Shown: piece after piece, positions 22,624-30,912 of the stretch
How the letters are laid out: the number at the start of each line of letters is the position of its first letter
Position numbering within the stretch: the stretch's first letter is position 1
Source of the DNA: Nitrosopumilus sp. LS_AOA
GTDB lineage: Archaea; Thermoproteota; Nitrososphaeria; Nitrososphaerales; Nitrosopumilaceae
Assembly (NCBI GenBank): GCA_001543015.1
Contig: LFLC01000033.1
Span: 1 to 32,034, forward strand
Direction: 5' to 3'
DNA length: 32,034 bases
Made by a program: the position numbers and the translations under genes
The notes under the pieces: model-generated
What the model was told of the DNA's origin: nothing
What the model saw: the letters and a program-made list of their open reading frames with translations, nothing else
Database searches by the model: none

Positions 22624-23586
22624 ATGTATAACATTGAAAATACTCTAAATAATATTAATGAAAATATTAAACAATTAAATCAAAATTCAAAATTAATTCA
22701 AGATGATCTAAACTTAATCAAAAAATCTCTTAACATTTTACCTGATAAATTTACACAAATTGAGGATATTGAAAAAAGCATTATTAAATATGAAAATTAT
22801 GCTCAAAGCAATAATCTAAATCAAACTACAATTAATAATCAAAAATCAGCAATTAGAGGATTCTTAGTATTCTCAAAAGGAATCATAAACCCTGATACAG
22901 TAAAAAATTATCTTAATTCTAATGATAAAAACACATGGAAATCAAATCAGGTCAAAGCTCTAAGAAAATACATACGGGATTATCTAAAACTTGGAAACTG
23001 GATTAATAAATTTGAATTCAAAAAAGATAAAGCTAAAATTAAGAAAATTCCTAATGTAGATGAATTATCACAATTTTGTAGTTCACTTCATTTTCCTACA
23101 TGGTTAATTTTTCTCTTAACGTATAATTCAGGATTAAGAATAGGTGAAATTTTAGCCCTTAAAGTATCTAACATTAATTTTGAATTAAACATGATAGACG
23201 CTAGTAATATTCACAAATCAGAAATTAAGGAATCATGGATCAGCTTTTTTACTGATCAAACAGCTAATTTATTAAAACAAACAATTAGTCAAATTACCAA
23301 TATTGAAGATGACCCTTTAATTTTTGATATTTCTTACAAATCAATTCAAGAATCATTTAAACAAGTTTCAGAAAATACAGGTATTAAGATAACCCCTCAT
23401 CTTTTAAGAACAGCATTTACAGAAAAATGTACCGAAGCCAATATCTCAGAAAAATACATTAATGCTTTTTGTGGGCGAGTAAATCAAAAAATTATTTCAA
23501 AGCATTATACTGATTATTCCCCCCAATCACTAAGAAGACAGTATGATAAGGTCGAATCATTTTTAGTTCTTAATTTTAAAAATTAA
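22624..23586 (+). CDS. second tyrosine recombinase/integrase
   Basis: 320 residues. An N-terminal coiled coil (about 1-40) precedes a core-binding domain (about 45-130) and a catalytic domain with R172 (NSGLRIGEILAL), K198, H259-x-x-R262 (TPHLLRTAF), G284-R285 and the probable nucleophile Y295 (SKHYTDYS). It differs strongly from the recombinase at 19296, so it was gained separately or serves another role (resolution, inversion or integration of a nested element). It lies directly before the repeat-rich non-coding region, which may hold its sites. Confidence 0.85.
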   Translation: MYNIENTLNNINENIKQLNQNSKLIQDDLNLIKKSLNILPDKFTQIEDIEKSIIKYENYAQSNNLNQTTINNQKSAIRGFLVFSKGIINPDTVKNYLNSNDKNTWKSNQVKALRKYIRDYLKLGNWINKFEFKKDKAKIKKIPNVDELSQFCSSLHFPTWLIFLLTYNSGLRIGEILALKVSNINFELNMIDASNIHKSEIKESWISFFTDQTANLLKQTISQITNIEDDPLIFDISYKSIQESFKQVSENTGIKITPHLLRTAFTEKCTEANISEKYINAFCGRVNQKIISKHYTDYSPQSLRRQYDKVESFLVLNFKN

Positions 23587-25048
23587 TTTAAATTGTATTT
23601 CTAATTCATTTTATTTATGGCTGATAAAAAAACTATAATTATACATACTAAAATATCATTTAATCCTAATCTAATTGCCCTAATCACAATAGCTTAGTTG
23701 TGTTGCTTTTCATTATGGATAAATTGGGCATTTATCCCCCCCCCTATCTATCTCTAAGCTAGGTTCTAGCTTATTGGTTGCAGATTCTATCATACTCTCA
23801 AAAAAAGGTTCAAAAACATATTCAATCCCAAGCTTAACTAATAATTTTCTTACTCCTTTATGGATTATTTACCCTATCTACTCACTGGATTGGCAGAAAA
23901 AGAGCTTAAAGCTTTCTAGCTTTCAAGCTATGCCCTACGCGTTCGATAATGGATCAGTGCGTAATACTAGCTTTTCTAGTGCGTAATATTTTGCTATCCC
24001 CTAACCCTAGCTAGCTAAAAGCTAGGTTCTAGCTATCTCTAAGCTAGTTTCTAGCTTTTAATCATTGAAAAATTTACTAATCTTTAGATTATTTTTAGTT
24101 TGTATGAAATAGTTAATCAATATTGTAATTTTCTAGCAATTAAAATTGCAGTTATTGGCACACTCTTAATTTACTTGGTAATAGCACTGCATTTATCATC
24201 AAAATTACTCATAAAACACACAATAACAAAATGCTATCAATGTATTATCTAGTTAGTATCTGCTATATTGTATGACGTTTAATGATTATAAAACATAATT
24301 TTAACACTGTATTTGTGCGTAAGATATAATCTAACTTTGCCATATTCTCTAATCTTTGCATAATCTATGGATAACATAGATTAGTAGTCGTAAATTATCT
24401 TAAATCACTATTCGCAAAAACATGAAATTATAGAATACAAAATAATGATAAATTAAAATCAAAGTCAATAAACAAAAAAACCATAACGACCTTTTTTTAG
24501 GATAGTAATTTGATTGATTCTTGGGAAATTATCCAAAGTCTTATTGGTTGTTAGATCAATAGACCCTATGGAAATATTACCATAGGTTCAACTCAAAAAA
24601 AGCTTCAAATATTTTTTAGACTAATCCTTAAACATTATAATTTTCGTAATCCATATTCGGATTATGAAGTATAACTAGGCATTGTATTTCATTAAATCAC
24701 ATACAATTAGCAAATTAAATAATTATGGCTCTAATACCCTTTAACTACATTGTAAAGAGCTGGAATGTATGTTTGAGATAGCTTGATTGTAATTCAACGC
24801 CTAAATTAATCTAATATTCTAGGCATTAAAAAAAAGAGCTTGGTTAGTTTGATAAAATTAAATGAATAACAACGTTAGATAATCCAACACTTTTTCTAAT
24901 TCTTTGTAATCATTTTATAATTATCCCCAGTCTAATTCACCTTTTATTACATCTATGATAGTTTGTGTTTGATTTACTGTCATATTCTCTATAATACAAA
25001 AGAAACAAAGATCGCAATTATTTTATACTAATTTATTGAAAATCAAAT
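23587..25048. other. 1.46-kb gene-free region with palindromes (candidate origin or control region)
   Basis: No convincing gene lies here; one 70-codon frame (23774-23986) crosses the repeats and looks random. The left half has a run of nine C (23736-23744), three AAGCTAG-NTT-CTAGCTW palindromes, further CTAGCTT copies, and AGTGCGTAATA twice (23956-23966, 23978-23988) around ACTAG/CTAGT. The right half holds hairpins CCTATGG/CCATAGG (24565-24586) and TAATCC/GGATTA (24647-24664). Very high A+T with iterated palindromes suits a replication origin or recombination site. Confidence 0.5.
23747..24060. repeat. iterated AAGCTAG palindromes
   Basis: Three copies: AAGCTAG-GTT-CTAGCTT at 23756-23772, AAGCTAG-GTT-CTAGCTA at 24019-24035 and AAGCTAG-TTT-CTAGCTT at 24041-24057. 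The first and third are preceded by the same TATCTCT. More half-sites (AAAGCTTTCTAGCTTTCAAGCT-like stretch around 23908-23932, and CTAGCTAGCTA at 24007-24017) lie between. These resemble binding sites for a dimeric protein. Confidence 0.7.
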
Positions 25049-25291
25049 ATGGATAAAAAAACAATTATTGATGAAATAAAAAACAAGGTCACTACATATT
25101 CTTCTTGGCAAATTGGAATAACTGATGATCTACAAAGACGAAAAGGAGAACATGACAATCCTGAACATTGGAGATCATGGATAGCTGATAGTGAAGATGA
25201 TGCACGGAGCATTGAAAAATATTTCCTTGATAAAGGAATGAAAGGAGATATAGGCGGGGGTATTAGTCCAAATAAAGTCTATATTTTCTAA
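25049..25291 (+). CDS. short GIY-YIG-like protein
   Basis: 80 residues from ATG 25049. The SWQIGITDDLQRRKGEH segment matches the second half of a GIY-YIG nuclease core (the YIG strand, the following arginines and the helix), and a glutamate in ARSIEKYFL fits the catalytic E position. The N-terminal GIY strand is missing or replaced (TTYSSW), so activity is doubtful. A TATA-like TTTTATACTA (about 25020-25030) lies 25 bp before the start, so it is likely leaderless. A terminator-like hairpin follows directly. Confidence 0.55.
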   Translation: MDKKTIIDEIKNKVTTYSSWQIGITDDLQRRKGEHDNPEHWRSWIADSEDDARSIEKYFLDKGMKGDIGGGISPNKVYIF

Positions 25292-25295
25292 AAAT

Positions 25296-25327
25296 AGAGA
25301 TTAAAATCTCTAAGCTTTTTTATTTTT
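25296..25327 (+). terminator. hairpin followed by T-rich run
   Basis: AGAGATT (25296-25302) pairs with AATCTCT (25305-25311), and a T-rich stretch follows (25315-25327). It lies 5 bp after the stop of the GIY-YIG-like gene. Archaeal termination depends mainly on the T run; the hairpin may protect the RNA end. Confidence 0.5.
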
Positions 25328-25476
25328 TGAAATAATTTGAATCAATACAGAAATGATTAATCTTATCTAAAAATAGAGTTAAACTATTTTATTCTAAATG
25401 TCATTAATTTTTTCTAATGCTATTTCAAAAACATAATAATCTAAAAACAATTAATATCAAATACCCCTGAAATAAA

Positions 25477-28400
25477 ATGCAATCATTAAACCCACTATTC
25501 AACAAAAAAGCCATTAAAGAATTAGTTAATGATGTGCAAATTTCAGATAAGCAAAAAGAATCATCTAAAAAATGGCTTGATTTACTGGATAAAAACAAGC
25601 TAGAAAATGAAAAAAGCAATTATCCAAAATTCATGTCAATAGTTTTAGATAATATTTTGGGTTATCCAATAGAGGAAATAGACTTTGAGAAAAATAATGT
25701 AGAGTTTTCATTTTCAAACAAAGACAGAAAAAAAATATTATGCTTTGAGGTTAAGGGAACTATAACTAAAGATTTACACGCAATTCAGCACAGATCAAAA
25801 AAAGAACATTCCACGCCAATAAAACAAACATGGGACTATATGGGAAGTATGGGGCTTGATTATGGTATTTGCACAAATTACAAAGAATTTATTTTAATAA
25901 CCAAAGAATACGGATACTCTAAGGAATATAATTTTGATTTTACTACAATAAAAAATAACGAATCAAAATTAAAAGAGTTTATCGGGATTTTCTCAAAAGA
26001 AAGAATTATTGAATCAGGTTTTATTAAAAAACTTCATACACAATCTCAAAATGTAGAAAAAGAATTTACTAAAGAATTCTACAAACTATATCACGAAACT
26101 AGGTTAATGCTCAAAATGTCTTTTGAGGAAAATCAAAAAGTTAGTAGTAATGAAGCAATATACTATACACAATTATTTCTTAATCGATTAATTTTCATAT
26201 TCTTTGTAGAGGATAGAGGCTTTATTTCTGATTCAAAATTATTCAGAAAAAGAATTTTAAATATTTTAGATCAAGGGCAATTAACTGAACATTCAAAGAA
26301 AATCTATGATGATATTAAGGAATTGTTTATCTCTTTTGATAAGGGTTCTGATATTTTAGGGGTTTTTGGATTTAATGGCGGTTTATTTAATGGTATAATG
26401 CCTGAAAAAATATTATTTCCTGATCTTAAAGATGATACTTTTTTTAATGATGTAAAACAAAATTCAAAATTATTAAAATCTACTAAACTAAATGATAATG
26501 AAGAAATTATTATCAAAAAACATAATTCACTAAACCCCATAATTTCCAATTTACTAATTATGGATTCTTTTGATTTTAATACCGAAGTTAATGTAAATAT
26601 TTTAGGTCATATTTTCGAGCAATCAATATCTGATTTAGAGGAGCTAAAAAAATCAGGAATTTCTAGTAGAAAAAAAGAGGGCGTATATTATACCCCTGAA
26701 TATATCACTGATTTTATTTGCAGAAATACAATAATTCCTCATCTATCAAAGAATGGCACTAATGATATTTCAAAGTTAATTGATGAATACAAAAACGATA
26801 TTGAAACACTAGAAAAGAAATTTAATGAAATTAAAATTTTAGACCCAGCTTGTGGTTCAGGTGCATTTTTAATTAAAGCCATTGATATTTTACTTGAAAT
26901 TAATCGGGAAATTCAAAATAAAAAAAATACCAAATACACTATTGAACAAAAACAGATAACCCATGACTTTGATGAGGAAAGCCAAATTAGATTTATTGTT
27001 GAAAATAATATTTATGGCGTTGATCTAAATCCTGAATCAATCGAAATTACACAGCTAAGCATTTTTCTTAAAATTGCTAGTAATACTAGAAAATTAATTG
27101 GGCTATCAAAGAATATTCAAAATGGAAATAGCTTAATTTCTAATAAAGAAATTGATGTGAAAGCTTTTGTTTGGGCTGATAAATTCCCTGAAATTCTTAG
27201 CCATTTAATTAAAGATAATGGCTTTGATATTATAATTGGAAATCCCCCATACGTTAGACAAGAAACATTAAACAATAAGGAATCTATGATCTTACCTAAA
27301 AATCACACTTTGAAATTACCTGAAAATTTTATTATTGATAGTAAATCTGATTTGAGCTGTTATTTTCATTATCATGCTTTAAACCTGCTAAAAGATGGGG
27401 GGATTCTTGGTTTTATTTCAAGTGATTCATGGTTACATTTTGATTATGGTAAAAATATCCGTAAATTGTTTTTAGATAATTGTGATATACTGGAAATAAC
27501 AAAAACTAATTTTAATGTCTTTGAGGATGCCGATATTTCAACTGCAATAATATTATTAAAAAAATCACAAACAAAAGATCATAATGCTTTATTTAAAACA
27601 GTGAATAAGGGGGGCTTTGAAAGTAATAATTTCACTAAAACAGAAAAATCACAAAATAAACTTAATACTGATAATTGGAATAATAATTTTTCAGATTTTA
27701 AATTAATGCCAAAAATTGATATGGTAAAAATGGAAGATGTTGGAATTATTAAAAGAGGAAAAACTACGGGATGCAATGATTTTTTTATCTTAACTAAAGA
27801 TGTTATAGAAAAATATGGAATTGCAGAACAATACGTTTATCCTTGTGTCTCTAGAAATATTACAAGTATTGATCTTAATGATGTTAATCCTGATGAATAT
27901 TTGTTAAATGTAAATGAGACTAAAGGACAATTAACAAAAACAAAAGACGGGAAAAAAATTTTAGAATATATAGAAAAAATGGGATCAAAAAAGATTATTC
28001 CAAAAAAAGGATCACTTTCAAAAGAATGTAAAATAAAAGATTTAGAAACAATATCTAATAGAAAAATTTGGTATTCTTTAGGTTTAGATAAATCTCAATT
28101 ACCATTAATCATTTTAGCTAGATTCGCACATGGACGAATGAAAATATATGAAAATAATGGTAATTATTTTTCACGGGATAACTGTGTATGGTTTATTCCT
28201 CATAGTGAGAAATTTGTTAAACCTATTCTAGCTTATCTGTCAAGTTCATATTTTACTCTATTATCTGAAATATGTGGACATTCTCAATCAGGTAAAAGCG
28301 GAAGTGCATTACAACTTTTAACAGGTGATTGGAAAAAAATTTATTTACCTGATTTAACTAAAATTGATAAAATTTGTGAAATATTAACTGATACTTGGAA

Positions 28401-28602
28401 TACTTACAAAAATGATTTAGATTTAGAAAAATTAGATGATACTGTAATTTCTATACTATTTCAATCCAATAATTTAAAACACATTCAAAAAATTAAACAA
28501 ACTATACGATTGGAAATTATGAATAAAATAAATCAAAGAGGTAGATTAAATGCGTATATTAAAGAAATTAAAAATCTAAATATTGAATTCATACCTGAAT
28601 AA
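25477..28602 (+). CDS. type IIG restriction-modification enzyme (Eco57I-like, single chain)
   Basis: 1041 residues. The N-terminal part (about 1-200) has a PD-(D/E)xK-like nuclease core with the E-x-K motif at E91-V-K93 (CFEVKG). A helical linker leads to an N6-adenine methyltransferase: SAM motif I DPACGSGAFL at about 456-465, a second acidic motif in YGVDLNPESIEITQLS, and catalytic NPPYV at about 589. The C-terminal third (about 740-1041) is a TaqI/Eco57I-type target-recognition domain (SGKSGSALQLL near 950). One protein would thus cut and methylate the same asymmetric site, protecting the host of the element. It is not a PglX-like protein, which lacks the nuclease. No separate methylase or specificity gene is seen. 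Probably an element-borne defence or addiction gene. Confidence 0.85.
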   Translation: MQSLNPLFNKKAIKELVNDVQISDKQKESSKKWLDLLDKNKLENEKSNYPKFMSIVLDNILGYPIEEIDFEKNNVEFSFSNKDRKKILCFEVKGTITKDLHAIQHRSKKEHSTPIKQTWDYMGSMGLDYGICTNYKEFILITKEYGYSKEYNFDFTTIKNNESKLKEFIGIFSKERIIESGFIKKLHTQSQNVEKEFTKEFYKLYHETRLMLKMSFEENQKVSSNEAIYYTQLFLNRLIFIFFVEDRGFISDSKLFRKRILNILDQGQLTEHSKKIYDDIKELFISFDKGSDILGVFGFNGGLFNGIMPEKILFPDLKDDTFFNDVKQNSKLLKSTKLNDNEEIIIKKHNSLNPIISNLLIMDSFDFNTEVNVNILGHIFEQSISDLEELKKSGISSRKKEGVYYTPEYITDFICRNTIIPHLSKNGTNDISKLIDEYKNDIETLEKKFNEIKILDPACGSGAFLIKAIDILLEINREIQNKKNTKYTIEQKQITHDFDEESQIRFIVENNIYGVDLNPESIEITQLSIFLKIASNTRKLIGLSKNIQNGNSLISNKEIDVKAFVWADKFPEILSHLIKDNGFDIIIGNPPYVRQETLNNKESMILPKNHTLKLPENFIIDSKSDLSCYFHYHALNLLKDGGILGFISSDSWLHFDYGKNIRKLFLDNCDILEITKTNFNVFEDADISTAIILLKKSQTKDHNALFKTVNKGGFESNNFTKTEKSQNKLNTDNWNNNFSDFKLMPKIDMVKMEDVGIIKRGKTTGCNDFFILTKDVIEKYGIAEQYVYPCVSRNITSIDLNDVNPDEYLLNVNETKGQLTKTKDGKKILEYIEKMGSKKIIPKKGSLSKECKIKDLETISNRKIWYSLGLDKSQLPLIILARFAHGRMKIYENNGNYFSRDNCVWFIPHSEKFVKPILAYLSSSYFTLLSEICGHSQSGKSGSALQLLTGDWKKIYLPDLTKIDKICEILTDTWNTYKNDLDLEKLDDTVISILFQSNNLKHIQKIKQTIRLEIMNKINQRGRLNAYIKEIKNLNIEFIPE

Positions 28603-28682
28603 ATAGAAAAAAATAGCTAAACTCGGTATTATTTTTTATAATAATCCTAATATTCATTAACTTCTTTATCTGATATTATAAC

Positions 28683-28838
28683 ATGAAGATACTATATTAT
28701 TGTAAAAACAAACATCTAGTTATAGAAAAAACAAGTCCTGATACTGTCATGCTATCCATTACAGATAAAGACGTTATGACAAAATGTGAAGAATGCGATC
28801 AGAAAATAGATATTCCAAATATCAAAATTATCGTTTAA
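28683..28838 (+). CDS. small Cys-rich protein (51 aa)
   Basis: ATG 28683 to TAA 28838 encodes 51 residues: MKILYYCKNKHLVIEK at the start and KCEECDQKIDIP near the end. C7, H11 and the C-x2-C pair could bind one zinc, like a small zinc ribbon. It follows the restriction enzyme by 80 bp in the same direction. No family recognised. Confidence 0.5.
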   Translation: MKILYYCKNKHLVIEKTSPDTVMLSITDKDVMTKCEECDQKIDIPNIKIIV

Positions 28839-28938
28839 CTATAATTTACTTTTTTAAATTATAATCACATTTTAAAATAGAGCTATGGTAAATTAAAAAA
28901 ATGGATCAGTTTAATTAATTGTCTGATTTATTACTATT

Positions 28939-29256
28939 ATGACAAAATCAGTTTATGATCAAAACTGTTTATCATGCAATAGTGTAAACTTGGAGTATTT
29001 TGGAAATTACTATATTAATTGTTTTCAGACAAACGCTAATGGCTGTGAACCTATGGTAAATTTAATTCATTGTAGGGATTGTCATTTTGTATCTGTTGTT
29101 ATGATAACTAAAGGAGAGGTTGATAATCATAGAAAAATTGGCAAAAATCCTCAAAATGAGACTATTCAGAATATATCAAATAATAAACCAGACAGTAAAC
29201 CCATCAGTTCGTATTCCTTATCCCTAATTGCTGATTTAATGAAAGTTGATGAATAA
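28939..29256 (+). CDS. zinc-ribbon-like protein (105 aa)
   Basis: 105 residues from ATG 28939. The N-terminal half has C-x2-C (NCLSCNS), two further cysteines (NCFQ, GCEP) and C-x2-C (HCRDCHF), a likely zinc ribbon. The C-terminal half is polar (NHRKIGKNPQNE onward) and ends with SYSLSLIADLMKVDE. The end of the gene lies in a segment repeated just after it (29252-29288), so the C-terminus may have been reshaped by duplication. A nucleic-acid- or protein-binding role is a guess. Confidence 0.6.
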   Translation: MTKSVYDQNCLSCNSVNLEYFGNYYINCFQTNANGCEPMVNLIHCRDCHFVSVVMITKGEVDNHRKIGKNPQNETIQNISNNKPDSKPISSYSLSLIADLMKVDE

Positions 29257-29288
29257 ACCAAACAGTAAACCCATCAGTTCGTATTCCT
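29182..29288 (+). repeat. 37-bp direct repeat, period 70 bp
   Basis: AATAAACCA, one variable base, then ACAGTAAACCCATCAG and TTCGTATTCCT occur at 29182-29218 and 29252-29288 with one mismatch. The first copy is inside the zinc-ribbon gene; the second runs through its stop codon. It looks like a small tandem duplication. Confidence 0.8.
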
Positions 29289-29304
29289 GTTATTGTTAAA
29301 AATT

Positions 29305-29330
29305 AAACCGATAATGTTTGAAATCGGTTT
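29305..29330 (+). terminator. hairpin after the zinc-ribbon gene
   Basis: AAACCGAT (29305-29312) and ATCGGTTT (29323-29330) form an 8-bp stem with a 10-nt loop about 50 bp after the stop. The T run is short, so it may be a transcript end or an RNA stability element. Confidence 0.4.
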
Positions 29331-29380
29331 TAGAATTCTACATCAAAATCTAAATAATTTTATAAAATCACAAAAACTTC

Positions 29381-29495
29381 AATCCCAAAATCCACACTTT
29401 CTTTTTTTTATTATTTAGTTTTTATATCCCTAAAATTTCATTTTATCATTGAAAATTCTAATTGGTATTCTATTATCTGTTGTAATAATTTCAGG
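29381..29495 (+). repeat. promoter plus signal-peptide segment, copy 1
   Basis: Almost the same sequence as 30800-30912: ATCCCAAAATCCACACTTTC, a T-rich stretch, a TATA-like TTTATATCCC, the TTG start and the codons of the signal peptide MKILIGILLSVVIISGI. The identity stops soon after the signal peptide, where the two genes encode unrelated proteins. Confidence 0.85.
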
Positions 29496-30078
29496 AATTG
29501 GGTTGGCATATTCACAAACAGAATTAGATGTTATTGGGGAAATTGAAAAACTACAAAAAAAGATTGATACTTTTCAACGGATGATTGATAGGTTACAGGC
29601 ATTGATTGATTTATCACAATCAAGGATTGATGATTTAAAAAATGAAAATTATGTTTTAGAAAAGTTTCCATATACACTTAGTCAAGGTGAAGTTGAGGAT
29701 AATTGTAAAATAACAATTTTAGGATTTGAACTTTATCAAGAAGGAAGTGAAAGAGACCGATACATAATAGGATATGATACAACAAGCATGAAAAAAGATA
29801 TATCTGGATGTGATTCTGCAATTTATTCGATTTATGCAGAAACTGAAGATGGTTTGAATTTAAATACTTGTGGTTGGTGTGATATAGGAAGATCTCATTT
29901 GTATCCTAATGATAAAATGTATACTAGCCCAGCTACATCAGATCAGGGTTTTAAATTAAATCATAATGATAAAGTAAAAAGAATTGCAATAACAATTAGT
30001 GATCGTCATGGAATTTATGAAGGAGACCCATACACTAGATACTTTGAATTCAAAGTAATTGATAATCCTTATAGATAA
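29449..30078 (+). CDS. secreted coiled-coil protein
   Basis: 209 residues from TTG 29449, placed by the TATA box (TTTATATCC about 28 bp upstream). Signal peptide (1-22, ending LAYSQ), then a coiled coil (about 25-68, IEKLQKKIDTFQRMIDRLQ onward) and a C-terminal beta-rich domain (about 80-209) with four or five cysteines (NCKI, GCDS, NTCGWCDIG). The coiled coil suggests oligomers at the cell surface. No family recognised for the C-terminal domain. Confidence 0.7.
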   Translation: MKILIGILLSVVIISGIGLAYSQTELDVIGEIEKLQKKIDTFQRMIDRLQALIDLSQSRIDDLKNENYVLEKFPYTLSQGEVEDNCKITILGFELYQEGSERDRYIIGYDTTSMKKDISGCDSAIYSIYAETEDGLNLNTCGWCDIGRSHLYPNDKMYTSPATSDQGFKLNHNDKVKRIAITISDRHGIYEGDPYTRYFEFKVIDNPYR

Positions 30079-30351
30079 TATTTTAGAGTAAACAAGCGTT
30101 ATTTGTTCTGATCTAAAATATCAATTAATAGAAAATTCATATTTCATTCCTATCACGATAACCCGACAGAACCATAAAACAATATTTTTAAATAAAATAT
30201 TTGAGATACCAAATTGAGCCTGAATTCTGAAACTCATTTTCTAACATTCTTAGTTTCATTTTCGCAAAAAAAGGAATGATGATGGCTCGTAAATCAAAAT
30301 AATTAATCAAATATAGCAAAGTCTAAATCAAATTAAAATATCATTAATCCA

Positions 30352-30801
30352 ATGACGAAAAAAATCGTAATTAGTGCTATTGTATTAATGGCAATAGTAA
30401 CAACAATGGGGATAATGCCCGCATACGCTACTATACATTCAACACAAATTATACAACGTGTTGAGGGAGTAGATGAAAGATCAACATACATATCTGAAGA
30501 ATCAACTCAAAGGTGTGCAGGTGTTAATGACGCATGCGGGTCAAAGCTAAAAGTCAAAAATGGATATTATAACGACTTCATTTACACATACTACAAGATA
30601 GGTGGTAAAGGTGTAATGTGTGACATGAACACCATAATAAAAATAAATGGTGAGATAATAGCTGATACCACATACATAGAAAAGGAAACATACGGTAAGT
30701 GGAAATATGGAGTTCATCTTGCAGATAATTTACAAGAAGGTGATACCATCGAAACCATAACAACATTTAGTAGTTGTTGGAAACAAACATTTACACGATA
30801 A
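30352..30801 (+). CDS. small secreted cysteine-containing protein (149 aa)
   Basis: 149 residues with a signal peptide (1-26, VISAIVLMAIVTTMGIMPAYA). The mature part is beta-rich with four cysteines (RCAGVNDACG, VMCDM, SSCWK), enough for two disulfides. No family recognised. Between 30079 and 30351 nothing but AT-rich sequence is seen. The stop codon at 30801 touches the repeated promoter segment of the next gene. Confidence 0.7.
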   Translation: MTKKIVISAIVLMAIVTTMGIMPAYATIHSTQIIQRVEGVDERSTYISEESTQRCAGVNDACGSKLKVKNGYYNDFIYTYYKIGGKGVMCDMNTIIKINGEIIADTTYIEKETYGKWKYGVHLADNLQEGDTIETITTFSSCWKQTFTR

Positions 30802-30912
30802 TCCCAAAATCCACACTTTCTTTTTTTTATTATAGTTTTTATATCCCTAAAACTTTCATTTTTCATTGAAGATTCTAATTGGTATTTTATTATCAGTTGT
30901 AATAATTTCAGG
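30800..30912 (+). repeat. promoter plus signal-peptide segment, copy 2
   Basis: This copy starts at the stop codon of the preceding gene, matches 29381-29495 with few changes and small indels in the T-rich part, and ends in the signal peptide of the 30866 gene. The sharp start at a stop codon suggests insertion of the whole unit. Confidence 0.85.

Larger units (their letters stand above)
19296..28602. mobile_element. putative integrated element, ends uncertain
   Basis: From 19296 the genes change character: a tyrosine recombinase just after backbone genes, overlapping mini-genes, an HNH-type protein, a second recombinase, a 1.46-kb repeat-bearing non-coding region, a GIY-YIG-like protein and a type IIG restriction-modification enzyme. 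No structural virus gene, replicase or transposase was recognised. No tRNA or clear direct-repeat pair marks the ends; the right end could lie further on, up to 29450 or outside the window. The coordinates are the first and last supporting genes. Confidence 0.6.

Noticed and set aside
23774-23986. 70-codon open frame in the non-coding region
   Set aside because: It uses a TTG start, crosses the palindromic repeats and has no ribosome-binding site or recognisable pattern.
30277-30303. Eight-codon frame MMMARKSK after a purine-rich site
   Set aside because: Too short to support, although its start resembles the MAKSK mini-genes at 21425 and 21537.
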